A DNA stretch of 64,000 nt, taken from the NCBI RefSeq assembly GCF_016864195.1, contig NZ_CP045202.1, positions 186,001 to 250,000 on the forward strand, in the 5' to 3' direction. The position numbers were made by a program, and so were the translations under genes. Positions 8,895 to 22,290 of this stretch are shown here, piece by piece. The notes beneath the pieces are model-generated. The model was not told the DNA's origin. It searched no databases and saw only the letters and a list, made by a program, of their open reading frames with translations. Positions within the stretch are counted from its first letter, which is position 1. The number at the start of each line of letters is the position of its first letter. This DNA comes from Dechloromonas sp. TW-R-39-2 (GTDB lineage Bacteria; Pseudomonadota; Gammaproteobacteria; Burkholderiales; Rhodocyclaceae).

Positions 8895-10436
8895 ATGCAC
8901 TGGCTAACCCTGCCTGAACCAAGCAAAACGATCAGCCCCGCCTTCCACGACAAAATGACCGCCAAACTCTGGCTGGCCGAGCAACTCGATGCCCGGCCGC
9001 TCCAGACGCTGGCTGCCATCCGGCTTCAGATCGAGGCAATCGACGGCGCCATCATGCCGCCAACGCAAGCCATCGAGCTCCTGTCGATCCTGCGGACGGC
9101 TGCCATTCCCTTGCTGGCCGATGTCGCCCCCCGATTCATCAGAAAGCCCTTGCCCCTACCGGAAGACGATCAGCGTGCCTTTGAAATCACCCAGCTCATC
9201 TGGCTTCGACTGGGTATTGCCTTTCTCCGGCGGGCACCGCATTTTGCCCCGGCCGACAAATGCCTGCACCTGCACCGCGCCGCGACAGCACTCCGCCTGG
9301 CCCAGTACGCGCATTTCCAGGCATCACACGAACTCCCCCCGCTGATCGATCGCCTGCTCTTTTCAGTCCTTGCCCAGGCAGAACGCCACGGTTTGTTGCG
9401 CCAACCGGTCAGCGACCCGGATTTCCCTCAACTCGGTACGGCGCATATCGCAGGCATCCTCTCCTGGGCTTACCTGTTGCGACTCTCCGACCCGTATCAC
9501 ATGAGTACCGGTCAACTGACGGTGGCCAACCGTGCCCTTCGCCGCTGGCGCGAGCTCCCCGGATTCCAGGTCATCCCGGACCACTCGCCCAAAGCTCAGC
9601 TGCTCGATCTCTCCCCCTTGTTTGGCAGCCCCCTGCCGGAAGGTATTCCGCGCTGGCTCGAAGTTCGCAATGTCAGCCGGAAAATTCGCCAACGCATCGA
9701 CTCCCTGAACGCAGGTGAAACACCGGAAGCACTCAAGCTGGGGAGCGAACTTTCCAGCCAGGCGTGCATTGCCGTACTTGAGCAGATCAACCGCGCCCTT
9801 CACAACCCCTTTAAAACCGAGCCCGAGGAATCCGGGCACATCGAGCTGGTGTTTGGTGGCGCAGATGCCTTCGCGCTGATTCGTGGAGAATTGCTCAGTC
9901 CGCCCCCCGGCCAAACAGTCCAGCACACCCCGCTGAGTTACCAGCGGATGGCGATGTTCGGCCATGAACGAGACGGTGACGGACAAGTCAGCAGCGTCGA
10001 TAGAAAACTGGTCATTCCCGGTGAACAGTGGACGCTGCAAGCCGGACGAGCCAGCCGGGTCAATGGGGAAAATCTCGGACGTCATCTGTCCAACAGCCTG
10101 ATTGCTGCATCGATGCAAGGCAAGATTCGACTGGGTATTCTGCAAGCTCTGCAAACAGGCCCCGGGGGGCATCTTTCCGCCCGGCTGAAATGGTTCGCGG
10201 AAGAAGTCGAAGCTGGAAAACTGAAGCGCAGTCCTCAGCACGACCCACGCCAGCCACCGATTCCGGTATTCATCCTGCGCGACGAAAAGACCCTCTCGGC
10301 CTTGCTGCCGATCAGTGCCGGTGCCCGCCTGGGCGTCGGCCTGGTACTCGAATCAACCTCAGTCGAACACTTGCTGCCGACCAGCGTGATCGAACGCGGC
10401 GTAGACTTCATCCGCTACGCCTGCCAGGCGGCCTGA
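8895..10436 (+). CDS. Uncharacterised 513-residue cytoplasmic protein
   Basis: Long soluble protein without signal peptide or membrane helix. The N-terminal two-thirds are helical and Leu/Ala-rich, starting around a WLAEQLDARPLQTLAAIRL segment. The last 120 residues (from about GHLSARLKWF to IERGVDFIRYACQ) look like a beta-rich domain resembling, loosely, the C-terminal parts of betaproteobacterial PilZ-like proteins. I cannot find a convincing PilZ RxxxR or DxSxxG motif, so this is only a suggestion. It diverges from the small minus-strand gene with 26 bases between starts, so the two share a promoter region. It ends just before a hairpin terminator. Confidence 0.7.
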   Translation: MHWLTLPEPSKTISPAFHDKMTAKLWLAEQLDARPLQTLAAIRLQIEAIDGAIMPPTQAIELLSILRTAAIPLLADVAPRFIRKPLPLPEDDQRAFEITQLIWLRLGIAFLRRAPHFAPADKCLHLHRAATALRLAQYAHFQASHELPPLIDRLLFSVLAQAERHGLLRQPVSDPDFPQLGTAHIAGILSWAYLLRLSDPYHMSTGQLTVANRALRRWRELPGFQVIPDHSPKAQLLDLSPLFGSPLPEGIPRWLEVRNVSRKIRQRIDSLNAGETPEALKLGSELSSQACIAVLEQINRALHNPFKTEPEESGHIELVFGGADAFALIRGELLSPPPGQTVQHTPLSYQRMAMFGHERDGDGQVSSVDRKLVIPGEQWTLQAGRASRVNGENLGRHLSNSLIAASMQGKIRLGILQALQTGPGGHLSARLKWFAEEVEAGKLKRSPQHDPRQPPIPVFILRDEKTLSALLPISAGARLGVGLVLESTSVEHLLPTSVIERGVDFIRYACQAA

Positions 10437-10438
10437 AT

Positions 10439-10464
10439 GCAAAAAGCCCGTCTTGCGACGGGCT
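10439..10464 (-). terminator. Terminator of the propionyl-CoA carboxylase operon
   Basis: An 8-bp perfect stem (AGCCCGTC/GACGGGCT, 10445-10464) with a TTGC loop. Read on the minus strand it is followed by a T run (10445-10441), which fits the end of pccA transcripts about 60 bases past the stop. On the plus strand the T run is lacking, so it would act weakly for the 8895-10436 gene. Confidence 0.8.
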
Positions 10465-10526
10465 CTTGAAGCATCCCAAAAAAAGGGAACGCTGCGGTCG
10501 ACCGGCCAGAATAGCCGGATTCCGGA

Positions 10527-12539
10527 TTACTCGAACTCGATGATGACTTGGTCGACCGTCAGGCTTTCGCCGGCAGCCGCCGAAATCTTCTTCACCTTGC
10601 AGTCCTGGTCTGCCTTGAGGATGTTTTCCATCTTCATCGCTTCGATGACCGCCAGCTTCTCACCTGCCTTCACTTCCTGACCGACCTTCACCGACACTTC
10701 ACGGAGCAGGCCCGGCATCGGGGAAAGGAGGAACTTCGAGAGATCCGGCGCTTCCTTTTCAGGCATCAGTGCAAGCAATTCAGCAGCACGGGCGCTCATC
10801 ACCATGAAGTCAGCACGCGTGCCCCAATGGAACAGGCTGTACTTGGTCTTGTGACGCTCGACCTGCAGCGTGAATTCCTGGCCGTTACAGGTACCGACGA
10901 AGAGGGATTCGCCCAGCTTCCAGTTCGAGCGCAGCTCGTAGTGCTGGCCCTTGTACTCGATATCATAGCCACCGGGTACCAGACGCGCCGTGACCGGATG
11001 ATGCTCGTTACCTTCGGGATTGAGGCGAACCACCATCCAGTTGTTGCTGACCAGACGCTCGTGACCCTGCAACTGGCCGCTGATCGAGGCAGAACGGTCG
11101 GTAAAGGCGCGATAGACATAAGCCGCGACAGAAACGAGCAGCGCCGGATCATCGTGCGGCACCATCGAGGCATCGAAGCCGGTCGGATAGTACTTGGGAA
11201 TGAAGCCCGTATCGAAAATGCCGGAATGGAAAGCCGGGTGCTGCATCAGCGCGGCCTGGAATGGAATGTTCGAGGAAATCCCGCGGATGACGAAGGCGTT
11301 CAGCGCATCACGCATGCGGGCAATCGCACTGTCACGATCCTTGGCATGAACGATCAGCTTGGCAATCATCGAGTCGTAGAACATCGAGATCTCGCCACCG
11401 TCGTACACGCCGGTATCGACACGGGTCGTGCCGTTGGCATCGGTGGTTTCCTTGGGTGGCAGGAACTTGACCAGACGACCGGTCGACGGCAGGAAGCCAC
11501 GGAACGGGTCTTCGGCGTTGATCCGGCACTCCATCGACCAGCCGTTGATCTTCACATCGGCCTGGGTCAGCGGCAGCTTTTCGCCGTAGGCGACGCGAAT
11601 CATCTGCTCGACGAGGTCGAGGCCGGTGATCAGTTCGGTGACCGGGTGTTCGACCTGCAGGCGGGTGTTCATTTCCAGGAAGTAGAACTCCTTGGTCGCA
11701 CCGGAGACGACGAATTCGACCGTACCGGCCGATTCGTAATTCACGGCACGGGCCAGAGCCACGGCCTGCTCGCCCATCGCCTTGCGCATCTCGGCATCGA
11801 CGAAGGGGCTCGGCGCTTCTTCGATGACCTTCTGGTGACGGCGCTGGATCGAGCAATCGCGCTCATTCAGGTACACGTAGTTGCCATGGCTGTCGCCGAG
11901 CAACTGGATTTCAATGTGACGCGGTTCCAGCACGTACTTTTCGATGAAGACGCGGTCGTCGCCGAAGGAGTTGCGGGCTTCATTGACGCAGGACGTGAAG
12001 CCTTCGTGCGCTTCAGCATCGTTGTAGGCTACGCGCAGACCCTTGCCGCCACCGCCGGCGGAGGCCTTGATCATCACCGGGTAGCCGATGCCCTGGGCGA
12101 TCTTGACAGCTTCGTCAGGACCGGAGATGGCGTCGTTGTAGCCCGGGATGGTGTTGACCTTGGCTTCGATGGCCAGCTTCTTGGACTCGATCTTGTCACC
12201 CATCTTGGCGATGGAGTAGTGCTTCGGACCAATGAACTTGATGCCTTCTTCTTCCAGACGACGCGAGAACGCGGCGTTTTCGGACAGGAAGCCGTAGCCC
12301 GGATGGACCGCCTGAGCACCGGTCTGCTTGCAGGCAGCGATGATCTTGTCGGCAACCAGGTAGGACTCTTTCGAAGCAGCCGGGCCAATGCAGACGGCTT
12401 CGTCAGCCAGATCGACGAACAGGGCGTCCTTGTCGGCTTCGGAATAGACGGCAACCGTCTTGATGCCCATCTTGCGGGCGGTCTTGATGACGCGGCAGGC
12501 AATTTCGCCGCGGTTTGCGATCAGAATTTTAGTAAACAT
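10527..12539 (-). CDS. pccA: Propionyl-CoA carboxylase alpha subunit (biotin carboxylase/BCCP)
   Basis: Biotin-dependent carboxylase alpha chain of 670 residues. Domains in order: biotin carboxylase (MFTKILIANRGEIACRVI, ATP-grasp with SAGGGGKGLR, the ERDCSIQRRHQK motif and the MNTRLQVEHPVTE active site), a linker domain, and a C-terminal biotinyl domain with EAMKMEN (biotinyl Lys about K636). Assignment to propionyl-CoA rather than acetyl-CoA comes from the neighbours: pccB, meaB and methylmalonyl-CoA mutase. It is the last gene of that minus-strand set and is followed by a terminator. Start ATG at 12539. Confidence 0.92.
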   Translation of the reverse strand: MFTKILIANRGEIACRVIKTARKMGIKTVAVYSEADKDALFVDLADEAVCIGPAASKESYLVADKIIAACKQTGAQAVHPGYGFLSENAAFSRRLEEEGIKFIGPKHYSIAKMGDKIESKKLAIEAKVNTIPGYNDAISGPDEAVKIAQGIGYPVMIKASAGGGGKGLRVAYNDAEAHEGFTSCVNEARNSFGDDRVFIEKYVLEPRHIEIQLLGDSHGNYVYLNERDCSIQRRHQKVIEEAPSPFVDAEMRKAMGEQAVALARAVNYESAGTVEFVVSGATKEFYFLEMNTRLQVEHPVTELITGLDLVEQMIRVAYGEKLPLTQADVKINGWSMECRINAEDPFRGFLPSTGRLVKFLPPKETTDANGTTRVDTGVYDGGEISMFYDSMIAKLIVHAKDRDSAIARMRDALNAFVIRGISSNIPFQAALMQHPAFHSGIFDTGFIPKYYPTGFDASMVPHDDPALLVSVAAYVYRAFTDRSASISGQLQGHERLVSNNWMVVRLNPEGNEHHPVTARLVPGGYDIEYKGQHYELRSNWKLGESLFVGTCNGQEFTLQVERHKTKYSLFHWGTRADFMVMSARAAELLALMPEKEAPDLSKFLLSPMPGLLREVSVKVGQEVKAGEKLAVIEAMKMENILKADQDCKVKKISAAAGESLTVDQVIIEFE

Positions 12540-12562
12540 GTATGACCCTCAATTCGGAGTGA

Positions 12563-12679
12563 CTAAGCAATTTGGGGCGCGCAGGGCGAGGCGGCGACGC
12601 TGACTGCGACGAGACAGTACGCCAGTACGGCGAAGAGCAGACGAGGAGGCCAACGAAGCCATGCGCGATGCCAAATTGG

Positions 12680-12683
<4 letters not shown>
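12563..12683. repeat. Structured pccB-pccA intergenic element with long-range inverted repeat
   Basis: The 140-base pccB-pccA gap is bounded by complementary arms: CTAAGCAATTTGG at 12563-12575 and CCAAATTGGTTAG at 12671-12683 (12 of 13 positions pair; the right arm includes the pccB stop codon). Between them lies about 95 bases of GC-rich sequence with small internal hairpins such as CGCC-AGTAC-GGCG. No open frame or ribosome site explains it. It could be a dispersed repeat of the genome, an mRNA-stabilising structure or an attenuator. Confidence 0.55.
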
Positions 12684-14215
<1,532 letters not shown>

Positions 14216-14251
14216 AGAAAACTCCCTAAGTGGATCGGGTAATTCGGAACT

Positions 14252-15262
14252 TCAGTGTTTCAGGTAGTCAAGCAAGGCATACGCGGCAGCTGCCGGGGTC
14301 GTATGGCCCTGTTCGACGGAGAGGGTCAGCGCCGGCAGGCTGGCCTGCACGCGCGGATGATGACGGAAATGCTGACGCAGGCCGGAGTCGATCATTTGCC
14401 ACATCCAGCTCAGCGCCTGATGCTGGCGCTTGGCGGCAAATTCGCCGGTCGGCTTGAGGGCGGCCTGATATTTCTCGACCTGCTCCCAGAAATCGACGAT
14501 GCCTTCCTTGTGCAGGGCACTCAATGCAATGACCGGCGGCGACCAGTTGGGCGAGGCCGGGCGCAGCATGTGCAAGGCATTGCGCCACTGGGCGCGGACG
14601 ACGGCAGTGGCCTGCTTGTCGATGTCGGCCTTGTTGATGACCACCATGTCGGCGATTTCGACAATGCCCTTCTTGATCGCCTGCAGGTCGTCGCCAGCAT
14701 TCGGCAATTGCAGCAGGCAGAACATGTCGACCATGCCGGCCACGGTGGTTTCCGACTGGCCGACACCGACGGTCTCGATGATGATCACGTCGTAGCCGGA
14801 AGCCTCGCAAAGCAACATGGCTTCGCGCGATTTTTCGGCCACGCCACCCAACGAACCCGATGACGGACTTGGACGAATAAAGGCTTCCTCGCGCTGCGAG
14901 AGCATTTCCATCCGCGTCTTGTCGCCGAGAATCGAACCGCCGGAAACCGACGACGATGGATCAACGGCCAAAACAGCCAGTTTCTTGCCCTGTTCGATCA
15001 GCCAGACACCAAGCGCTTCAATGAAGGTCGACTTGCCCGCCCCCGGCACGCCGGAAATACCAATGCGGATCGCCTTGCCCGTGCTCGGCAACAGCGCATT
15101 CAGCACTTGCTGGGCACGCTGCTGATGATCGGGCCGCGTCGACTCAATCAACGTGATGGCCTTGGCAAGCGAGCGCCGCTGGCCGGCCAGTACGCCGTCC
15201 ACCAGTGTCTGGTCAGCCAGCAAAAGTTGCTTCGCCAACAAGGGAGGCTCGCTCAGGTTCAT
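14252..15262 (-). CDS. meaB: Methylmalonyl-CoA mutase-associated GTPase MeaB
   Basis: G3E-family GTPase chaperone (ArgK/MeaB) that guards methylmalonyl-CoA mutase and gates adenosylcobalamin loading. Walker A GVPGAGKST at residues 71-79, the DPSSSVSGGSILGDKTRM switch region typical of MeaB, ETVGVGQSE Walker B-like segment and NKAD guanine specificity motif are all intact. Length 336 is normal. It begins 7 bases after the mutase stop, so the pair is co-translated. Confidence 0.95.
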   Translation of the reverse strand: MNLSEPPLLAKQLLLADQTLVDGVLAGQRRSLAKAITLIESTRPDHQQRAQQVLNALLPSTGKAIRIGISGVPGAGKSTFIEALGVWLIEQGKKLAVLAVDPSSSVSGGSILGDKTRMEMLSQREEAFIRPSPSSGSLGGVAEKSREAMLLCEASGYDVIIIETVGVGQSETTVAGMVDMFCLLQLPNAGDDLQAIKKGIVEIADMVVINKADIDKQATAVVRAQWRNALHMLRPASPNWSPPVIALSALHKEGIVDFWEQVEKYQAALKPTGEFAAKRQHQALSWMWQMIDSGLRQHFRHHPRVQASLPALTLSVEQGHTTPAAAAYALLDYLKH

Positions 15263-15269
15263 TCAGTAA

Positions 15270-17420
<2,151 letters not shown>

Positions 17421-17461
17421 GACTCACCCTCGCTAATTCGATTTTTTGAGGCCGATGATGC

Positions 17462-17476
17462 AGAATTCAAAATTCT
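17462..17476. promoter_or_regulatory. Candidate operator between mutase and GntR genes
   Basis: Perfect inverted repeat AGAATT-CAA-AATTCT in the 169-base divergent intergenic region, about 42 bases upstream of the mutase start. A plausible binding site for the divergent GntR/FCD regulator. Assignment is by position and symmetry only. Confidence 0.4.
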
Positions 17477-17493
17477 ACGCTTTCGAGCCTAGC

Positions 17494-17522
17494 TTGACAT
17501 ACAAACCAACGCATAATACTTT
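17494..17522 (+). promoter_or_regulatory. Sigma-70-type promoter of the GntR regulator
   Basis: TTGACA (17494-17499, perfect consensus), 17-base spacer, TACTTT (17517-17522). Predicted transcription start is near 17530, which makes start codons upstream of 17533 impossible and favours ATG at 17590 for the regulator. Confidence 0.55.
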
Positions 17523-17589
17523 ATCCATAATTATGGACGCAAGTCGGCAATGTATCGACGTGCCCTTAACTCACACACCACACAACACC

Positions 17590-18255
17590 ATGACCCGTAT
17601 TGTCCCCACCGCGCTCTACCAGGAAGTTGCCGAACGTTTGCGGCAACGTATCTTTGCGCACGAGCTGACGCCTGGCACCTGGATCGACGAACAGAAGCTG
17701 GCCGAGCAATACGGTATTTCCCGGACACCGCTGCGCGAAGCCCTCAAGGTTCTCGCCTCCGAGGGGCTGGTCGAGTTGAAGCCACGCCGCGGCTGCTACG
17801 TTACGGAAATTTCCCGCCGCGACCTCGACGACATTTTCCCGCTCATGGCCATGCTGGAGGGACGCTGCGCCTCGGAAGCCGTCCGTCGCGCCAAGGCGGC
17901 CGACATGACCGCCCTGAAGGCCATCCATGAACAACTGGAGTCGGCGGCCCGCGAAGGCAGGATCGATGCTTTTTTTGAAGCCAACCAGGAGTTTCACAAG
18001 AAAATCCAGGAATTGTCCGGCAACCGCTGGCTGCTTTCGGTCATTCAGGATCTGCGCAAGGTGCTCAAGCTTTCTCGCCTGCACTCACTGTCCCTCGAAG
18101 GCCGCCTGCAGCAATCGCTCGACGAACACCGGGTAATCATGGCCGCCCTTGAAGCCGGCGATAGCACCAAGGCTGAAAAACTGATGCACGACCACCTGCT
18201 TTCCGGCCGGGAAGCACTGGCCAAGATTCAGGACCCTGCCGTCAAAACAGCCTGA
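17590..18255 (+). CDS. GntR-family transcriptional regulator, FCD subfamily
   Basis: DNA-binding regulator of 221 residues: N-terminal winged helix (ALYQEVAERLRQRI, then EQYGISRTPLREALKVLASEGLVEL, then RRGCYV) and C-terminal all-helical FCD domain with metal/ligand-type residues (EANQEFHKKI, HRVIMAALEAGD, DHL). FCD regulators usually sense carboxylic acids or acyl-CoA-type metabolites. Divergent placement next to the mutase suggests control of the propionate genes (inference). The frame opens at 17446, but the promoter at 17494-17522 supports ATG at 17590. A start at 17533 is the alternative; neither has a clear ribosome site. Confidence 0.87.
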   Translation: MTRIVPTALYQEVAERLRQRIFAHELTPGTWIDEQKLAEQYGISRTPLREALKVLASEGLVELKPRRGCYVTEISRRDLDDIFPLMAMLEGRCASEAVRRAKAADMTALKAIHEQLESAAREGRIDAFFEANQEFHKKIQELSGNRWLLSVIQDLRKVLKLSRLHSLSLEGRLQQSLDEHRVIMAALEAGDSTKAEKLMHDHLLSGREALAKIQDPAVKTA

Positions 18256-18279
18256 CTTTTGGCGTTGACCGCAACACGG

Positions 18280-19566
18280 TCAATGCATCTGGCCTTCGAT
18301 GTTGGCAAAAAGCATTTCGTAGATTTCGATCAGCGCCTCGCGGTCCTTGCTGCCTTTGACCCACGTCCGCGACTGGGCGATGGTCAGCGCTTTCTGCTCA
18401 AGCTCCGAGAGATTGGCAATGTTGACGTTATCGCCGTGCAGGATGGCGGTGACATCGGCACGTGCCTTCTGGGCCAGCGCCACAAGATGCATCGATGCGC
18501 CCATGGTCTTTGCGCCACCACCAATCGAGAGGGCAAGTTCGCGCACCTGTGTTGCGGAGCCGGCTGCATCAGCCAGATTCAGGCCGAATTCATCGGCCGT
18601 CGTTCGCGCACCGGAAACCGCCAGTTTCAATGTACCGACCCGATCGGTCGTCATCGCAAGCGCGTGGGTAATTTGCTCGATGGCCGTCGTGATTTCCTCC
18701 GCTGAGCGCTGCGACTGATCCGCCAGTTTGCGGACTTCGTCGGCCACAACGGCAAATCCACGCCCGGCCTCACCGGCACGCGCAGCCTCGATGGCGGCAT
18801 TGAGCGCCAGCAGGTTGGTCTGTTTGGCGATACCGTCGATGCGCCCGGTCAGATCACGGATATCGCTGGTCTTGGCATTGAGTTCATCGAGCGCCGCCGA
18901 ACCCGCTTCTGCGGCCTGTTGGGCACCCCCCAGCGCGAGCGACATGCGGTTTGCGGCATCAGCCATGGCACTCGCCGAGTCGGCAAAGCTGGCCGACAAC
19001 TCACCCGATTGAACGGCATTGCCATCGACATCGCCAAGCGCCGAACCGACATGCGTGATGGCCATCGACAAGCCGCGCTCCGAACGCAGGAAAATACGCG
19101 ACAACAAAGCTTCCCGGGCAACAGACTCCTGTGCGGCATCAAGCTGGTCAAGCACCGTTTGCACGCGCAGCAACACATCCTTGAACGCGCCGTGCAGCCC
19201 GGTGGTCTGCAACCGACGCCATGTCCTGTTTTCCGACGATGCGCTCATCGCCCCCAGAATTTCGCGAAACGCAGACTCCGTCTGATCGAGTGCCGAATTG
19301 AGATTGATCCGGATCGATTCCAGCGTGACATCGTCAAACTGGTTCGGCAAACGTCCGACCAGATTGCCCTGGCCAATCGCCTGCAGCTCGGCATCCAGCG
19401 CACTCAGTTGAGCGTCGCCCGACGTTTTGCCGAGTACCAGAATCAAGATGGCCGGCAAGATCAGGAAGAAGGGCGCCCATGGGGAATAGAAGCCCGCAGC
19501 CAGCCCGGCCACCAGCATACCGACCAGCAGAAGTTTGAGCCTAAAGGGAGAAAGCAAGTTCTTCAT
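18280..19566 (-). CDS. Methyl-accepting chemotaxis protein lacking a periplasmic domain (CetA-like)
   Basis: Membrane transducer of 428 residues. Two adjacent hydrophobic segments (about residues 10-45) leave essentially no periplasmic loop, so it has no ligand domain of its own. A HAMP-like linker leads to a signalling domain with the hairpin tip [20 protein letters not shown] and [18 protein letters not shown]. After the signalling arm is an unusual 70-residue C-terminal segment (from [18 protein letters not shown]). The preceding PAS gene overlaps its start by 26 bases, so the two likely form a bipartite energy-taxis receptor like CetA/CetB. Start ATG at 19566. Confidence 0.88.
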   Translation of the reverse strand: MKNLLSPFRLKLLLVGMLVAGLAAGFYSPWAPFFLILPAILILVLGKTSGDAQLSALDAELQAIGQGNLVGRLPNQFDDVTLESIRINLNSALDQTESAFREILGAMSASSENRTWRRLQTTGLHGAFKDVLLRVQTVLDQLDAAQESVAREALLSRIFLRSERGLSMAITHVGSALGDVDGNAVQSGELSASFADSASAMADAANRMSLALGGAQQAAEAGSAALDELNAKTSDIRDLTGRIDGIAKQTNLLALNAAIEAARAGEAGRGFAVVADEVRKLADQSQRSAEEITTAIEQITHALAMTTDRVGTLKLAVSGARTTADEFGLNLADAAGSATQVRELALSIGGGAKTMGASMHLVALAQKARADVTAILHGDNVNIANLSELEQKALTIAQSRTWVKGSKDREALIEIYEMLFANIEGQMH

Positions 19567-20059
19567 ATCCAGTTCCAGACTTGTTCAGCAGGTCGACCAG
19601 AACCTGCGTCCCGGCAGCAATGGCATCGCGCGCTCCGGCTGCGCGTTCAGCCTGCAGCATTTCACGATAAACCGGCTCGATTTTGCTGATCGCCTCGCGA
19701 CGCGGGCAACGGCGTACCGAAGTAAAGCCGACAATTTGTCTGTTCGCATCAAAATCGGGGGCGATATGCGTGAAAACCCAGTAAAAACCGCCATCCTTGG
19801 ACATGTTCTTGACGTAACCAAAGAACTCCTTGCCGCTCTGGATCGTATCCCAGGCCAACTTGAACACTGAGCGCGGCATATCCGGATGACGGATGATATT
19901 GTGCTGCGATCCCAGCAACTCTGCTTCGGTATACCCTGAAAACTCGATGAAAATCGGATTGCCGTAGGTGATGATTCCCTTGGCATTCGTCTTCGATACG
20001 ATGAAATCATTTTCGCGCATCGTACGTTCGATGCTGGTCGGCTCAATAGCTCGTTTCAC
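19541..20059 (-). CDS. Aer-type PAS domain protein (CetB-like energy-taxis sensor)
   Basis: Soluble PAS protein of 172 residues with the Aer signature: [35 protein letters not shown] and [14 protein letters not shown]. In Aer and CetB this fold binds FAD and reads the redox state of the respiratory chain. There is no membrane or MCP domain in the same chain. I prefer GTG at 20059, preceded by GGAGAGG; an upstream TTG at 20077 would add six residues. Its end overlaps the MCP gene in another frame, suggesting coupled synthesis at fixed ratio. Confidence 0.87.
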   Translation of the reverse strand: MKRAIEPTSIERTMRENDFIVSKTNAKGIITYGNPIFIEFSGYTEAELLGSQHNIIRHPDMPRSVFKLAWDTIQSGKEFFGYVKNMSKDGGFYWVFTHIAPDFDANRQIVGFTSVRRCPRREAISKIEPVYREMLQAERAAGARDAIAAGTQVLVDLLNKSGTGYEELAFSL

Positions 20060-20196
20060 CCTCGCCTCTCCAATCAAGCGACTTACCCCGGAAACCCCGG
20101 ACCGGCAACAATCAGGCCGAAAATCTTATTGAGATTTTTATCAAATATACTATATAAATGCGCCACGAATCGCGTATTTGAGCCACGCAAAAAATG

Positions 20197-20228
20197 AAAA
20201 ACCCCGGTCGCTTACGCGCCGGGGTTTT
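20197..20228. terminator. Bidirectional terminator between actP and the PAS gene promoter region
   Basis: AAAACCCCGG at 20198-20207 pairs perfectly with CCGGGGTTTT at 20219-20228, so the stem has A/T runs on both sides. It sits 17 bases beyond the actP stop on the minus strand. Confidence 0.85.
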
Positions 20229-20244
20229 CAACAGCTGATTCTGC

Positions 20245-21918
20245 TTAGTGGTTGCTGGCGCTGGCTGCACCAAAACCGGTCTGAGCACGAACGTACTGGT
20301 CTTCAAATCCACCCAGATCAACCGCAGCGCGAGCACTGGAGTCGGTTTTCGAGAAGATGTAGGCCAGCAGGAAGGCCACCGGCATGGCAAACAGGGCCGG
20401 CTGGGTATAGGGGAAGAGCGGCGCAGCATTGCCCAGCACGTCGACCCATACCGACTTCGAGAAGAGCACGAAGAGCACGGCTGAAACCAGGCCACCGTAA
20501 CCACCGAACAGTGCGCCGCGCGTCGTCAGACCACGCCAGTACATCGACAGGATAAGGACCGGGAAGTTGGCGGCTGCTGCAACACCGAAAGCCAGACCGA
20601 CCATGAAGGCGATGTTCTGCTTTTCGAACAGGATGCCGAGCACGATGGCGACGGCACCGAGACAGATCGTGGCAATCTTGGAGACACGGATTTCCGTGGC
20701 TTCGGAAGCCTGCCCCTTCATGATGACGCGAGCGTAGATGTCATGCGAGATCGCCGAGGCGCCAGCCAGTGCCAGACCGGAAACGACAGCCAGGATGGTG
20801 GCGAAAGCCACGGCAGCCAGGAAGCCGAGCAGCATGTTGCCGCCAACCGCCTTGGCCAGGTGCATGGCAACCATGTTGCCGCCACCGATCAGCTTGCCGC
20901 CGACCGTGCCGCCTTCGAAGAACTCGGGGTTCTGACCAACGATCAGGATGCCGGCGAGGCCCATCAGGAAGATGACGTTGAAGAAGTAGGCAACGAAACC
21001 GGATGCGTAGAGCACCGACTTGCGCGCTTCCTTGGCATCGGTCACGGTGAAGAAGCGCATCAGGATGTGCGGCAAACCGGCCGTACCGAACATCAGACCC
21101 AGACCGAGCGAGATCGCGGTGACCGGATCCTTGAGCAGGCTGCCCGGATACATCAGCTTCTCGCCGAGCTTGTGCACCGACATGGCGCGGTCAACCAGCT
21201 TGGTGAAGGAGAAATCGAACTGGCTCATGGCCAGCACCATGACCAGCGTACCGCCGGACAGCAGCATGCAGGCCTTGATGATCTGCACCCAGGTCGTAGC
21301 AACCATGCCGCCGAAGGTGACATAGACCATCATCAGGATACCGACAGCGAAGATGGCGACGTTGTATTCCAGACCGAAGAGCAGCTTGATCAACTGACCG
21401 GCACCGACCATCTGGGCGATCAGGTAGAAGCACACAACAACCAGCGACGAAATCGCGGCCATGGTCCGTACCTTGCCCTGATCAAGGCGATAGGCCGTGA
21501 TGTCGGAGAAGGTGAACTTGCCGAGATTGCGCAGGCGTTCGGCCATCAGGAACAGGATGACCGGCCAGCCGGCGAAGAAGCACAGCATGTAGATATAGCC
21601 GTCGTAGCCCTGGGTATAAACCATGGCGGTCAGACCGAGCAGCGTGGCGGCAGACATGTAGTCGCCGGCAATCGCCAGACCGTTCTGGAAACCGGTGATA
21701 CCGCCGCCCGCCGTGTAGAAGTCAGCCGTCGACTTGGTCCGGCTGGCCGCCCAGTAGGTAATGCCCATCGTCATCGTGACGAAGATGCAGAACATGATGA
21801 TGGCGTGCCAATTGGTCGCCTGCTGTTCGGTCACGCCTTCAAGCGGGCCACCGGCGTAAGCCGAAGCCGCTGCGGCAAAAAGGCCGAGCGCGGAGATAAG
21901 TTGAGTCAGGTGACGCAT
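20245..21918 (-). CDS. actP: Cation/acetate symporter ActP
   Basis: Sodium:solute symporter family permease of 557 residues with an N-terminal signal-like segment ([12 protein letters not shown]) and about 13 membrane helices. Segments such as [20 protein letters not shown] and [12 protein letters not shown] are characteristic of acetate/glycolate permeases. It takes up short-chain carboxylates, fitting the propionate and acyl-CoA genes nearby. Start ATG overlaps the yjcH stop (TAATG), the classic yjcH-actP arrangement. A bidirectional terminator follows. Confidence 0.94.
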   Translation of the reverse strand: MRHLTQLISALGLFAAAASAYAGGPLEGVTEQQATNWHAIIMFCIFVTMTMGITYWAASRTKSTADFYTAGGGITGFQNGLAIAGDYMSAATLLGLTAMVYTQGYDGYIYMLCFFAGWPVILFLMAERLRNLGKFTFSDITAYRLDQGKVRTMAAISSLVVVCFYLIAQMVGAGQLIKLLFGLEYNVAIFAVGILMMVYVTFGGMVATTWVQIIKACMLLSGGTLVMVLAMSQFDFSFTKLVDRAMSVHKLGEKLMYPGSLLKDPVTAISLGLGLMFGTAGLPHILMRFFTVTDAKEARKSVLYASGFVAYFFNVIFLMGLAGILIVGQNPEFFEGGTVGGKLIGGGNMVAMHLAKAVGGNMLLGFLAAVAFATILAVVSGLALAGASAISHDIYARVIMKGQASEATEIRVSKIATICLGAVAIVLGILFEKQNIAFMVGLAFGVAAAANFPVLILSMYWRGLTTRGALFGGYGGLVSAVLFVLFSKSVWVDVLGNAAPLFPYTQPALFAMPVAFLLAYIFSKTDSSARAAVDLGGFEDQYVRAQTGFGAASASNH

Positions 21919-22238
21919 TATTTGCTCTCCTTCCAGGCTTCCTTGACGATTTCCTGCGTCAGGGCATCAAACTCGGTATTGGCGCGGCGCACATAAACAG
22001 CCGTCAGCACCCAGAAGAAAGTGAACATGAAAAGTTCAACGGCAACCCCGACCGTTACCTTGGAACCCTCGCTGATCGGCTGACCGAGCGAAAGCGGGTT
22101 GAAGGCAACAACCATCACGAAGCCGTAAAACATGGCCAATACGATGAAGGCCAAGGTCCAGGCAAAACGGCCGCGTCGTGCGACGAGGTCCTGGAACTTC
22201 GGATTGGCCCGCATACGCTCATACATCGCGCTGCTCAT
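21918..22238 (-). CDS. yjcH: DUF485 membrane protein YjcH
   Basis: 106-residue inner-membrane protein with two hydrophobic helices and the DUF485 pattern ([18 protein letters not shown], then [12 protein letters not shown]). In E. coli yjcH lies between acs and actP and is co-transcribed with actP; here it is directly upstream with a one-base stop/start overlap. Function is probably accessory to acetate uptake. Ribosome site GGAGAT lies 8 bases before ATG at 22238. Confidence 0.9.
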   Translation of the reverse strand: MSSAMYERMRANPKFQDLVARRGRFAWTLAFIVLAMFYGFVMVVAFNPLSLGQPISEGSKVTVGVAVELFMFTFFWVLTAVYVRRANTEFDALTQEIVKEAWKESK

Positions 22239-22257
22239 GGCTATATCTCCATAATTA

Positions 22258-22272
22258 GTAATTTGTAATTAC
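22258..22272. promoter_or_regulatory. Inverted repeat in the yjcH leader
   Basis: GTAATT-TGT-AATTAC, perfect 6-bp arms, located between the predicted minus-strand start point (near 22284) and the yjcH ribosome site. Possible repressor operator for yjcH-actP. Confidence 0.35.
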
Positions 22273-22290
22273 CGAAAAATCGGCGGCTAT

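Noticed and set aside
10548..12545. 665-codon open frame on the plus strand
   Set aside because: Exactly antisense to pccA, which has all biotin carboxylase motifs. The frame is a by-product of GC-rich codon use; its translation has no recognisable domain.
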